Assembly: GCA_002049455.2 (NCBI GenBank)
Contig: KV918959.1
Location: 1-64,000, forward strand
DNA from: Porphyra umbilicalis
Lineage: Eukaryota > Rhodophyta > Bangiophyceae > Bangiales > Bangiaceae
Direction: 5' to 3'
Length of the DNA stretch: 64,000 nt
Below, piece by piece: positions 28,548 to 40,900 of this stretch (within the stretch, counting starts at the first letter, position 1; every line of letters starts with the position of its first letter). The notes under the pieces were generated by a model, which was not told the origin of the DNA, made no database searches, and saw only the letters and a list, made by a program, of their open reading frames with translations. Position numbers and translations under genes: made by a program.

Positions 28548-31500
28548 TTAGTCCACCATGCCAAGCAGCGTGCGCCACTCCTCCAACCGCGTCACCGTCG
28601 GGTCGTCCATGTACCTGTCCTTCTCCGCCTCCTCGTCCGAGGCGTCGCTGTCAGACTCGTCCTCCGTCTCATCCTCCGCCTCTTCCTCCTCCTCGTCGTC
28701 GCCGGCAGAGCCCGGTGGGACCCCGCCGCTGCCCCACGCCATCCGACGCATGCGGTTGTTGGCCTCCCTTGCCGCCTTGGCCGCGAGGCGCAACTCCTTG
28801 CGGCGCTCCCGCAGGTACACGCGACGGGCCTCGCGGCGTTCCGCGCGCACCTCCTCCGCCGATTTGACGTCGCCGCCCGAGGTGAGGGTTTCCCCCTTGC
28901 GCCGCCGCAAATCAACCATCCGCTCGTCAACCGACGCGGACGTGACGTAGGTGTGCGTGTGGACTGGTCTCGTCTGGCCTAGACGATGAACACGACCGAC
29001 GGCCTGGTCCTCCGTGGCCCGGTTCAACCCAGGCTCGAGAAGCATCACGTGGTTGGCTGATGTCAATGTCAAGCCAACCGCCCCCGTACGGCGGGCAAGC
29101 ACCAACGCGGCGACCTCGGCCTGGGAGGAGAAGCGGTCAATCACCTTACCGCGTTCCTGCCCGGTCATATGACCGGCGAGGAAGACGGACGGCAGACCCG
29201 CCGAGGAGAGGGTGGAAGTGATAGACCCCACAAGGGAGCCAAACTCCGTGAAGACACAGAACTTGGCCACAGGGTCAGCCTCCTTGATGCGCTTCATGTC
29301 CGAGATGAGGCGCCCCAGCTTGGACGACGTCATCGACGTGGTGCGCTTGAAGGCGGCCTTGAGACGCGTCGCCTCCGCGTTGGTTGGCACGCCTGCCGCC
29401 CGACCCTTCTTCTTCTTGGACTGCTTAATGTCGCCATCCGCCTGGGCGTCAGTGTCGCCGGCCAGCATGGAGGAGAGGTGGGCCTCCGTCGCCGCTCCCC
29501 CGGCCGCTAGTCGCAGCGGCAACAGGTTCTGGGTCAGCTGGAAAATGTGTCGCCGGCACACTTTGTCCGTGGCGACCAGCGGCTCAGACGAGAGGCGGCT
29601 GTGCTTCTCAAACGCCCCGTACAACAGCCGCTCGTCCGCCGACAGGGAGACGGGCACAATCTTGCTGCTCCGCGCGGGCAGGGCGACCAGCGGCTCACCA
29701 TCCAGCTGCTGCGCCTTGATGTGGCGGATAAGAAGATGCTTGAGCAGGACGCCCAGCGACGGCAGCAGGAAATGAGGCAGAAGCGCGCCGTTGGACCCAC
29801 CGAAACGGGACTTGGACGAAAAGTTTGCTGTCAGGGTCCCCCCGGTAGTGTACGGGCGCGCAAAGTGCCCTTCCCACACGGCCGGCGCGCCAAACGGCGT
29901 CAATCCAAGAAACTCAAGCTGCGGCTGGAAATCCGACAACCGCTGGTTGATGGGCGTCCCAGAGACGCTCCACCTCCGCCGCGAAGGCACCGCCTTGAGG
30001 AAGCGAAACGTTGCCGACGTGCGGCCGCCACGGATATAGTGGCTCTCATCGATGCAGATGCGGAACCAGTTAACGGCAGCCAGAGGGGAGTTGGTAACCC
30101 CGTCCTTGCTGGCCGAAAACGCCGCGATGCCATACGTTGTGAGGACCACATCGTACTTGGCCAGCACCCGCGGGTCCCGAGTCCGCCCCGCGCCGTACCA
30201 ACGAAGGACCTTGAGCGGCTCCACCCCCGGTCGCATGGTCGTCCGCCGGTCCAGCTCCGCCTCCCACTGGCGCAGCAGCGAAACAGGGCACACGATGAGG
30301 GTGGCGCGGGAGGAGACGGGATTGGCCGCTGTCGCCTGACCAACAATGGGGATGACCCGCGACACGCTCAGAGAGTTGACAATCAGTGCAATCACCTCGA
30401 CGGTCTTGCCCAACCCTGAGGAGTGGGAGAGCAAGAGGGCAAGACAAGCAGCAACCAGCAAAATGAGACCCAGGCGAGTCAGACACAGGAGACATGCAGC
30501 AAGATGTTAGAGGCCGCAACGAAATGAAGCAGATTTGCCACCCAAAACCGGTACGTCGGATGAGGACAACGCCGAAGAAGCGTGCTCCACAGAGGGCGGC
30601 GCGAAGTATCCAAAACGAGTGTGTGCGGCAGCAACGTACCCATCTCTTCCGCGAGGATACCGCCGACCGTTGCGCGCGGCGGCTCGGCGCTCACGTGCCC
30701 AGTCCACGGCGAGTAGTAGAAGGGCACAATGGCGCTGCCGCTACCCGCCGAGTTGCCCACCACCGCGCCCGCCGCTGAGCCCGGCGCCGCTCCCGCCGCT
30801 GCCGCGGCGCCAGCCTTGAGCATGTGCAACTTGACCCAAAACGGCGATGATATCGACGGTCGCGCCTCGCACTCCTCCATCCACGACAGTGCCTGCAGCT
30901 GGTAGTTGCGCAGTTGCACATTGACGTCTGGTGGTTGTGCCGCCGCCGTGCGGCCATCATTGACACAAAACTGCGGGGAGCGCACAAGGTTGGACACCCG
31001 CGAGAGGCTGCGCTCTCCATAGCCAACGTCAAACTCTTTGGAGAGGCGCCTCAGGTAGACCTCATTCAACGCTGGCTGGTCCATCCGGCGCACGGTGTTC
31101 CACACCGCACGGTCGCCGCCCGCCTCGGAGCGGCAGTAGACGCGCACCCCGGCCGGCAGCCCGTCCATGTCCGCCCCCTCTGCCGCCTCGGCTTTGCGCA
31201 GCTCCCGGGCGCGGGCGGCTTCCGACGCTGCGCGGGCGGCCTTGATCTTGGCCAGCTCTGCCAACGACGCGGCGCGCTGCTCCTTGCGTTTGGTGCGGGC
31301 CGCTTCGCGGGCCTCAAACTGCGCCACCCGCCCGCGCTGCTGGGCCGACGCAAGCCGCGCGGCGCGGCGCGCCGCCGACCCCGCTGCCTTCTCTGCTGCC
31401 CGCGCCGCTGCGGCGGGGGAGGGCGTTGCAGCGGCGGGGGCCGTAGAGCCGGCACCCCCGCTGCCGGCCGCCGCCGCCGACGCGGCCGCGCCGTCGTCCG

Positions 31501-33010
31501 CGACCGACGACGGCGGCGCTGGCGTCGGGTCGTACAGGGTGAGCGCGTTGAGCACGTCGGCCAGCGCCAGCGCCTGCGGCACAGGCAGGGCCGTCGGCCC
31601 CGTGTCGACCGCGTCCTCCTCGGCGTCCGTCGCGCTGTCGACAGCGCCGCCCAGCGCGGCGGGGAGGAGGTACACCTTGGCACGCAGCCGGCAGCAGTTG
31701 TCCTTGGTAAGCCGCGACGTCTTGGAGTAGTGCCTCTCGCAGGTCTGGTGGCGGCTGGTAATGCAACTCGACAGGCGACGCACCTGCTGGCCGTGCATTG
31801 GCTGCTTGAGCAGGTACGAGTCGACCAGCCGGTTGGGATTGGCCGGCGCTGCGGCCGAGTGCGTCGGGCCCTCCCACTCGACGGCTAATAGCGACTTCAT
31901 GACGCACGTGCCGAGGGCCTCCATCACATGACGCCGACTAGTCTTGTCCGATGACCACATGGTTCCGGAAAACAGCTCCGACAGCACTGCCTTCTCGGTG
32001 AGGGACGGGTTGATCGTGCCGCCCGCCCCCGACTTGGCCAGCGTGCTCGTCGCCGACACAATGTTGCGGCCGAGGACGACGTCAAAGTGGCTGCACTGGG
32101 GCAAATACAGGTCCAAGTGGCCGATCAAGCCACGCTGGGGGTTGACCTGGGCGAGTATCGACTTGGGGAAGAACGAAAAGGTGTACGTGCGGGTGGTAGA
32201 GGGCATGACCTTGGCAATCTCCGCGTCCAGCTCCTTGTTGCTCTTTGGCGAAACCACGGAGAGCGAGTGGTAGAAGGGGCTCATGTGGTGGTAGTTGTTC
32301 ATGCCATAGCCATCCTCCTCGTCGTCCATGCCCATGCCGTCACCCTCCTCCTCGTCCTCATCAGAGTTGTCGAGCATGCCGCCGCCGTTGGGGGTGGACC
32401 GCCACGACGCGCCCGGAATCTTGTTGCTGCTCCCGCCGCCGCCCGGCGGCTTGGCCACCCCCGCCGGAATGTACATGCTCGGCACAATCTGCAGCGCCAT
32501 CCCCTTCTTGTTGCGGGACCGCACGCCCCGCCAATCGGGGTTGTCGTACGCCATGCAGTGGATCGACCACCCGGTGCACGCCGACGCTTCCACGTCGCAG
32601 GCGAAGCAGAAGCACTTTTCGCACCGCTGCTTGTTGGCCACCACGGACTCGGCAGTGACCGCCTTGATGAAGGGTTTGCTTGGACAGTCGGCCCGCGCGT
32701 GCGGGTACAGGTGCACCGTCGATGCCACCATGGCCATGCCGTCGCCCATGTCATTGTCGTCATTGGCGACGGCGTCGGCGACGCCGCCGCTGCCACCGCT
32801 GCCGTTGCCACCACCGTCTCTGGCAGGCGTCGTCCCCGACGGCCCGGCTTCGGGGGCGGGCGACGGGGTCACGACCGAAATCTCATCCTCCTCATCGTCG
32901 TCGATAATCACCACGACGCCGCCGTTAGCCGGCCCCGCCACCGACGGCGACGGATGCCGCACCGTCGGCTTGACCTCGGTCGTGAAGGGACGACCCAGGG
33001 GAGGAACCAT
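28548..33010 (-). CDS. SNF2-family ATPase, Rad5/16-like, two exons
   Basis: Exon 1 is 33010-30640 and exon 2 is 30415-28548; together they encode 1412 residues. The exon junction rebuilds the Walker A region EEMGLGKT, which confirms the intron. Order: acidic N-terminus (IIDDDEEDE); a Cys/His module near residue 105 (CEKCFCFAC, then W-x3-HC); a long Ala/Arg-rich charged stretch; QLQALSW; Walker A; CPVSLLRQWE; DESH box; SGTPINQRL; then the second lobe with FTEFGSL, GAVGLTLT and DQAVGRVHRLGQ; and an acidic, Glu/Asp-rich tail. These are the seven SNF2 helicase motifs. The enzyme would use ATP to translocate on DNA and remodel chromatin or displace proteins. The Rad5/Rad16/HLTF branch is suggested by motif wording, but I see no RING finger between the lobes; a KQSKKKKGR basic loop sits there instead. 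Start chosen as the only good in-frame ATG before the acidic region. Confidence 0.9.
30416..30639 (-). other. GT-AG spliceosomal intron in the SNF2 gene
   Basis: 224 bases on the minus strand, starting GTACGT and ending CTCCTCAG after a C/T-rich stretch. Removing it joins codons into EEMGLGKT, a canonical SNF2 motif. This is the clearest intron in the window. Confidence 0.93.
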
Positions 33011-34124
33011 CCTCCAGCCCGGCCTCCACCGCCGCGCACGTCTGGCAGAAGCGGCACTCACACACGGTCGGCGTGGTGGCACCGCCGACAACAAGCAAAC
33101 AAGAGGCGGCGGGGGGGAGGGGGAGGGCGGCGCGGCACAGTGACACTGGTCGGCTCTACCCTGGGGGAAAAATGAAGGGTGTGACGTGAGGGGGCGGGTG
33201 CGGGGGTGGGGAGATAAAGGACGCACGCGTGCGGCGCAGGCTGCACTCCCTACCTGCCGGGCGGCGGGCGGGCGCGAGCGGAGACGCGCCGCGGCGGCGG
33301 GCGCGACGAATGGGGGCGCTTGGCGGCAACCGGCGCGCTGCGGTTCACAGTGCACACGCCGCGGCGGCACGGCGGCGGGGCCCCACGCGCGTGCGCACGC
33401 GCCACACACCCCGTCGCCGCCGGCGGCGCCGCGCCCGGCGGATGACGCGCAGCAAGGTGCATCCCCCCGCTGGCGCGAAGTTGGCCCCCCAAATTGGGCC
33501 AACCGGCGTCAATGCTCGACCGTCCGCAGGCGTCGACAGAATACCCCTGGGATACGCCGCCAATTACGTACGTCTACGTACTGTACTCGACGGATCGTGC
33601 AGGTTTCTGCAAAAGAAGAGACGGAACACGGGCGGGGTACTGCACGCGTACGTTGGCGGGTGACGGCGGCCGGCCGTCGGCGCCCGGCGCCACCACGGCC
33701 GGCACGCAGCCACCACTTGGACACCCGGGTGGGTGGCCCCGTCCGCCACTCGGCGGCCGCAGAGGGGGTGGGGTGACGCCAGGCGGCGGTGGCGGCGGCG
33801 GCGGCCTCTGCTGCCACGTCTGCGCCCCGCAGAGGTGCGCGGCACGGGCGGCGCGGGTAGCCGACGGGAGCGGGGGGCGGCTGCGGGCGGCCCCCACGCG
33901 CGCACCGTCGCCCGGCCGCCGACGTGGGAGCGTGGCCCGAGGGGCGCCGCTTGGCCGCCACCCCCGCCACAGCGGTGCGGTTTTTTTTTTTTTTTTTTGC
34001 GCCCGTGCCCTCGCTGGCGGCAACCGGGCGGCGGGCGCAGCGTCCACCGGCTTCGTCCGAGCCACGCCCGCGACGGCGTGTCGGCGCGACCGCCGTGGAC
34101 GAGCAGGCGGCATCGGCGCCGGCA

Positions 34125-34178
<54 letters not shown>

Positions 34179-36198
34179 TCTGCCGCGGCCGACGCCCCCG
34201 CGGCACCCCCCCCGCCCTCGTGAACGGTTGCGTTGCGGCGGGTGTGCGTCGTGGCCAGCGGCCAAGGGCCCGTTGCCGTTACCGCCGAGCCGCCGCGCGG
34301 GTGCCGACGCGTGTCGGCACTGGCGTGCGGGGCGGCGCCTGACGCGCGTGCGGCCGCCAACGGGCGGGCGTGCGTCGCGCGGCGGGGCACGCCGTCGGCG
34401 CGCGGGCGCGGGGGCGCGCGGGCGCGGTGAGCGCCTTGTGGCGGCCGACGGTTGTCGGGGGGGGGGGGGGGGGACCGTGCCCCTCGCGGCGGCGACGGGG
34501 CGGGTGCGGCACGGCGGTGGGGGCTCACCCCCGCGTGCGACGGGTGCCGCCGCCCGAGGCGGGTGGGCGGTGACGCTGCCGCCGCCGTCGGCGCCGCCGC
34601 CTCCCCCGTCTTGCACCCCAACGGTGGGGTGTGCGGGGACGACGCGGCGCGGCCGTCGCGACGGCTTGCACCCCCCGCGGCGGACGCCGCCGCACCCCGC
34701 CGCCGCACCGCCCGCCGCCGCGTCCGTGGCGACGACCACGGGGGAGCCCCGTCGCGGGCGGCGGCGGCGGCGGCGGGCACTCGCCGTGGCGGCCGGCGGC
34801 CGCCGCCTGCGGCCGTGCGTTGGACGCGGCGGCGTGGCCGAGGGGGGGGGGGCGGGGCACCCGCGACGGCAGCGGCAGCGGCAGCGTGTCGCCGCCACCG
34901 CAGTGGCTGCCGTCACCCGCCGCGGCGCGTTGTGCGGCAGGGGGGGGGGCGCGCGGCCGCCGGCGACGACGCCCCCCTGTTTTGTTTGGCGGGACGGCGG
35001 GCTGCCGCCGTTGGTGCCGGCGGCGTTGCAAACGCACCGTGCGCCGGCGGTGGGTGCGGTCACGGTCGTCGGGCGGTCGTGTCGGTTGCGTTGCGTTGGG
35101 TGACCCCGTCGACGGTGCCGCTCGGCGCCCAGCTCAAAGGACATTGTCAGCGGGGTCAAAGTCGGTGGTTTCTTGCAGGGCGGTCCCCCCCGCCGACCGA
35201 TCCTGACGCTACGACGCAGGCGCCTCCATCGTCAGGCGTGCCCGTCCAGGAGTGGGTCTCGTCCGTGGACACCTGCCCTTTGACCCCCTGCGCTGCTCCC
35301 GTGGTCCACGCCTAGCCGCCCACACACTCGCCACCCGCCGCGTCGCACGGCCGCCTGGCGCCCATCGCACCACCCCGCACGGCCCTGCGCCTGCGACGGG
35401 CCCGGCTGTCGGCGCGCCTTTTGGGCGCAGCAGCCCATCAAAAAGCTCTTCTCGGCGCCGGGGGCGCGCGCGCATCGAGCCGCGCCCCCGGTCGTCCGGT
35501 GGGGGGTACAAGGAGCCAGCGGCTGCGTCTGGGGACGGGGGGCGTGGCCCGTGGGCGTTTAGGCCGCACCAGGCGGGGGCGGCACCCCGACCGGCGTCCC
35601 CGCGCTCGGTTTTTCCGGCGCTCCTGCCACGGCAGGTTCCAAAGCGGATTGAACCGGGAGCGGGATCCAAGCGCCGCCAGCGGGTGGACCACCAGCAGAG
35701 ACCGGCTGAAGCGCGTCGCGACAATTGTCGGTCGGCGCGCCTCTCCGCGCTGACGCGCCCGTCCTTCGTCCCGCTGCGCGGGACGCACCGCCACGGCGGG
35801 CGGGTCGGGGTGGTCGCCGCCACGGCGGCCGCCGCGCGCCTCGACGTGGCGCCCCGACGGGGGCGGTCAGGCGTCGCGCCGGCACGGGGCGGTCACCCCC
35901 CCCCCCCGCGAGCGTCCCCCCCCAGCGTCCCCCCCCCCACGCGGCACCGGTGCCGCCCCGACCGCCCGCCGGCGGGCGGCGCCCACCGCGGCGCGGCGGC
36001 GGTGGCCCCACTCGCCGGCGGTGGGCGGCGGCGGCGGCGGGCGGCAGCTGCGCGCGCGTCGTGGTGGCGGCGGCGGCCGACCGGGGGGCGGGGAGGGGGG
36101 GGGTGTGCCGCCGGCGGTGCGCTCGGGCGCGACGGGGGGGGGGGGGGGCGGGGCGGCCGCCGTGGCCACGGGTAGAGCGGGGGGGCGGCAGCGACGGC

Positions 36199-36237
<39 letters not shown>

Positions 36238-36789
36238 GGGGCGGCGGCGGCGGTGGGGGCGTCGACGGTGGCCACGTCAGCCGCGGCGGCGGGGCGACGG
36301 CGGCCGTCGCGGTGGTGGTGGCGGCTGGCGGGGGTGCCGGACGGGTGTACCGGCGGCGCCGTCGCCGCCGCCGTCTGTGCCGTGCCGTCGCCGCCGTGGC
36401 GGGCGCGCGGGGCGGGCGCCGTGGGGTGGGCACGGGGGGGGCTCCGTCGTGCGCCCGTGGCGCGGCCGTGGCGCGGCCGCCGTCTGCGGGGGGGGGGGCG
36501 CCTGATTCGGGTGGGCGGCGGGGGGTGGGGGTGGGGGGGGGGGACGTAGGACCGTCGGCGGCCACGGCCGCGCGCGCGCCGGTGGCAAAGGGGGGGCGAC
36601 CGCCGCGGGCGGCAGGGCTCTGGTGGGGGCGGGGCCCCCCGTCGGGTGCGTGGGGGTCGCCCGCCTCGGTGGGTGTGGCGGTGGCCGACACCCCCGCCGG
36701 CGCCAGGCGCCGACGCCAGCGCGTGGGGCCGCGGGAGGGCGGGCGTGACACGCAATGGCTCTTTTTTTTTTTTTTTTTTTTTGTCCCCC
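33011..36789. other. GC-rich low-complexity region, no supported gene
   Basis: 33011-33600 probably holds the SNF2 5' leader and promoter. From about 33650 to 36760 the DNA is built of GCC/GGC/CGG blocks, G and C runs and two long T runs: 18 Ts at about 33981-33998 and about 21 Ts at 36762-36782. Pure CCG runs occur at about 34126-34172, and GGC runs at about 36198-36260. Many frames are open on both strands; all give Arg/Ala/Pro/Gly low complexity without any domain or signal, so I call no gene. Confidence 0.45.
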
Positions 36790-37387
36790 TTCCCCCCCAT
36801 CCATGAGACGACGCCCGCGTCGGCGCTGAGCCGAGCTCCTCAATCGCACCGCCGGGCTGCGCCTCGCCCGTGGCCTTGAGCCGCCGCGTGCACGGCAGCC
36901 GCACGGCGCGCCGCGGGCCGAGCGACGGGAAGCTCGCAACGACGCGCGCGCACAGCGCGGCGCCGTGGCGGCCGAGCCCCGTCGTGACCGCCCCCGCGTG
37001 GAGCAACACGACCACCACCCGCCGCCAGCCGTGGAGGTGCTCGCGCATCGCGGCGCTCACCCCCCCGGGCGTCAGCCCGTCCGGGGCGCGCGGGCGGCGG
37101 CCGCCGCCCCTCGGCCACCGCCCGCAGGTGCAGGTCGGGGCGGCCGGCCATGACGCCGGCAAGGTCCCGCGCCGCGCTCAGCTTCTTGGCGTACCACGAG
37201 AGGGCGCTCCCGAGCGGCGTCTCGTCGTCAATGTTGGCGCTCCGCCCTTCGGCGCGGCGGCGGAGGAGGGCCACCACGGTCGTCGCGTCGGCGCGCCGCG
37301 CCGCCACGTGCAGCACCCGGTCCCCAGACGTGCGGTCGGCGTCGTGGAGGAACGGGCGCACGCGGTCATTGTCCAGCAGGTCGACGC

Positions 37388-37952
37388 TGTTGTGGGCACG
37401 GGGGGGAGCAAGTACTAATTGCACCCCCGTGCCCGCGGCACCCGCGAAGTCCCCGCGGCTGGGTGGCGCCATCGGGAGGGCTGCACCCTCCCGGTGGCGC
37501 GGGGGAGGCTCCCCACTCAGGGAGCGCCGCGCGCCTGGCGGCGGCCGTCGGGGGAGGCGCCACCGGGACGGTGAGCACCACCCACGCCGGAAGCGGCCGA
37601 AGGCCGGGCGCGTGGCGGAGCGGCGGGGAGGCGGAGCGACTCAACCAGCGGCGGCTCCGACGCGTGGAGGGCGCTGGGTGTGGGGGAGCCCAGCCTGGTC
37701 TAGGCTCCTGGGGGAGCCGGGCGGGGGAGCCCGGCGGGGAGACGGGACCGCTAGGGGACGCTGAGAGGGCGGGTGCCTGGGGGAGCGGCCACGGCCGAGA
37801 GGGTATAAGAGAGGCAGGCACCGGGGACTAGCCCCGGCGCACGAGTGAAAAAGAACAAGCGTTGAACCTCTCTGCTCGACTTTGGCACAGTGGGAGAGAC
37901 GGCACGCCCGCGCACTCCGACTGCGCGCGCGTGGGACTTTGCGCTCACAACA
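37388..37952 (+). repeat. 5' LTR of the copia element
   Basis: 565 bp, starting TGTTGTGGGC and ending CTCACAACA, with a TATA-like word (TATAAG) near 37804 that would serve as the element's promoter. It appears identical to the 3' LTR. Confidence 0.95.
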
Positions 37953-40900
37953 GGTTATGGGCCCAGGCCTTCCATACGGGCTGGGTGTCGCTCCGCGGTC
38001 GTGGACCGAGACGGTGCGTGCGCAGGCGGGCGACCCGGGTTGCATCGGGGAGACGCGGGTTGTGTACGTGGACGACGTGCTCTGGGTGCGACGCGCGGCG
38101 GTGAACGCGGGCGTGTCGGCAAGGGGGCGGAACGCGGAGGAGGGCCCGGGGGCGTCTGAGGACGACACCGGTGCCACAAGGATCCCGAACCGGCAGTGAG
38201 CCGGACCGGGACGGCGGCCAACGGACGCGGCGGACGGCGAGCCACGCGAGGGGCGGCTGACAAGATCCGCCCGGGCAAGATGACGGGTGACGGCGTGCCG
38301 AGGATCGCCAAGCTCGACGACACCAACTACTTGCAATGGAGCACGGAAATTGAGCACCTGATGCGATTCAAGGGCTGCTGGGCGGCGGTGGACCCGGCCC
38401 GTGTCGGGACTCCGGCCGGCGGGGCGGCAGTGACCCGACCGGCCCCAACGGACGAGGCCGACGCGACGTCGGGGGTGCATAGCGGCGGCACGTCGGGGGA
38501 GCCGACGGCGGGCGAGCTGGGGCGGCTGGATGAGCAGGCGATGTCGCTGATGGTGCTCAACGTCAAGCCACACCACATGCCCACCTTCCGCCGCCACCCG
38601 ACGGCGCGGGGCGCGTGGGCGGCGCTGGCGCAGGCGTTCCGCTCACGCGGTCCGGCAAGGGCGCTGAACCTACGCCGAGAGCTGGCGGGGCTGAGGATGC
38701 GACGGGACGAGTCGGTCGTGCGCTACTTTAGCCGCGGCAAGGAGCTGGCATGGGAGCTCATGGAGCTGGGGTCCGACATCGAGGACGCCCAGCTCGTGCC
38801 AGCGCTGCTGGCGGGGCTGCCATCGAAGTACGAGCTCACAGCGACGGTGCTGGCCATGCAGCCCGGACTGACGGTGTAGACGGCGCAAGAGCAGCTGCAG
38901 GCGGCGGAGGCACGGCTCGGGCTCGACCACAAGGCAGACCGTGTCGGCGAGGTGGCCAACGCCCTAGCTGCCACCGGACTGGACGACCGCCGGATGCGCC
39001 GGGGGCGGGAGCGCCGCCGTTGCTACAAATGCGACGAGATCGGCCACATCAAGCGAGACTGCCCAAGCAACAGCAAGGGCGACAAGCCCGCAGAGGACGG
39101 AGGGGCTGCGGGGCTGGCCATGCTGGCACACGACGTGGACACGGTCCCAGAGGCCGATCCCGTGGAGCGGGACAAGGACGCCCCGGAGACCCTGAGCGGC
39201 GCGGAGGAGGCGTATGAAATCCCGGAGCTCCTCAGCGACTCCGAGGACGACGACAACGTGCCGCCACTGGTGGCCGACTCGGACGACGAGGGTGCCGGGG
39301 GTGATGGCACCACCTTCATGACCGTTGCGGACCCGGCGGACATAGGGGAGGCGCCCGCGCCAGTCTGGGTGATGGATAGCGGCGCCTCCCACCATATGAC
39401 CGGCACTGCGGACCGCCTCACCAACGTGGCGGGGCGAGCCCCCGTCACCATCATGCTGGCGGACGGGCGGCACCGCACGGCACGCACAAGCGGGACGGCG
39501 CTCCTCCAAGTGGACAGCGTGGGAGGGGTGACGGACCTGACACTGCAGGACGTGCTGGTTGTGCCCGGCCTGGCCTCCTCCCTCTTCTCCGTGCGCCAGG
39601 CGGCGGTGCGCGGGTACGAGGTGACCTTTAAGCGCGGGGGCGGGGTGGTCATCCGGCACGGGGACCGCGACACGATTCGCGGGGTGCTGTCGGACAAGGT
39701 GTACATCCTGCCGACGATTGCCCAGACGGGGTCCGCCCTCGTCAGCGTTGCCACGCCCACCGCGGCGATGTGGCACCGGCGCTTCGCTCACTTGGGTGCG
39801 ACCACACTCGAGCGGACGGCAAAGGTGGTCAAGGGAATGGTTCTGGACAAGGCCGGGCTCGCGGCACTCCGGACCGATCCCTGCCCGCCCTGCATCCAGG
39901 GAAAGATGACGCGGGCCCCCTTCCCTACGCTGGGCATCCGGACCACCGGGCCGCTGCAGGTCGTGCACACCGACGTCGCCGGGCCCATGGAGGAGGCGAC
40001 GCCCGCGGGGAGCACCTTCTTCGTCGGGGTCATCGACGACTACACCCGATTTAAGGCGATTGTGCCGGTAAAGACGAAGGGCGTGGCCAAAAACGCGGTC
40101 ATGGCGGTGGTCGCCCGCTGGGAGACCCAGACAGGGCACCGGGTTCGCGTCATCCGGTCCGACAATGGGCTGGAGTACACGGGGGGCGACTGGCCCGCTT
40201 GGCTCGCGGCTAAAGGCATCCAGCACCAGACGACGACCCGCTACACGCCGCAGTCCAACGGGGTGGCCGAGCGCTACAACCGCGTCGTCGCTGAGCTGAC
40301 CGTCGCGGCGCTGGCCGGCTGCAACTTGGACGGCAAGTTTTGGGGAGAGGCGGCTGTCACAGTCAACTACCTCGGGAACCGGGTTGTGGGGCGCGACCGC
40401 CCCGCCACTCCCTACGAGCTCTTTTACGGGACCCGCCCCGATGTCGGGCACCTCCGGCCGTTTGGCTGCCGCGCTTGGATCCACATCCCGGCGGAGCTGC
40501 GCAAGAAGCTGCAGCCCCGCGCGGTGGAGGGCATCTTCGTCGGCTACGGAATCGACCAGCGTGGCTACCGGGTCCTCGTCGGGGACCGCGTCGAGACCAG
40601 CCGCGACGTGTGGTTTGACGAGCCCCGGGCGCTCGACGCGGTCTGCTCGACAGACCATGCCTCGACCGTGCCCGAGATAGCTACCGCGGGGCCTATCGCG
40701 CGCTTCCCCGCGGACCTGGACGCGGTTGACTCCCGTGCCGCCCCGCCATCGGTCATCTCCCCGGCCGCGGCGCCGACAGCGGCGCTGCCGGGACCCCGCC
40801 CCCCGCCTGCGGCAGGCTCCGTGGCGGACGCGGTGGCGGCAGCCCAGCGCTTGGTTCACATGCACGCTGCCGACGGCCCCGCTTCGGCAGCCGACAGCGA

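Noticed and set aside
33509-36800. Several 400-750-codon open frames
   Set aside because: Every frame is open in turn, the products are composition-driven repeats, and no domain, leader or conserved start is visible.
37463-37831. A 122-codon frame found twice (also at 42776)
   Set aside because: It is simply the LTR read in one frame; identical because the two LTRs are identical.
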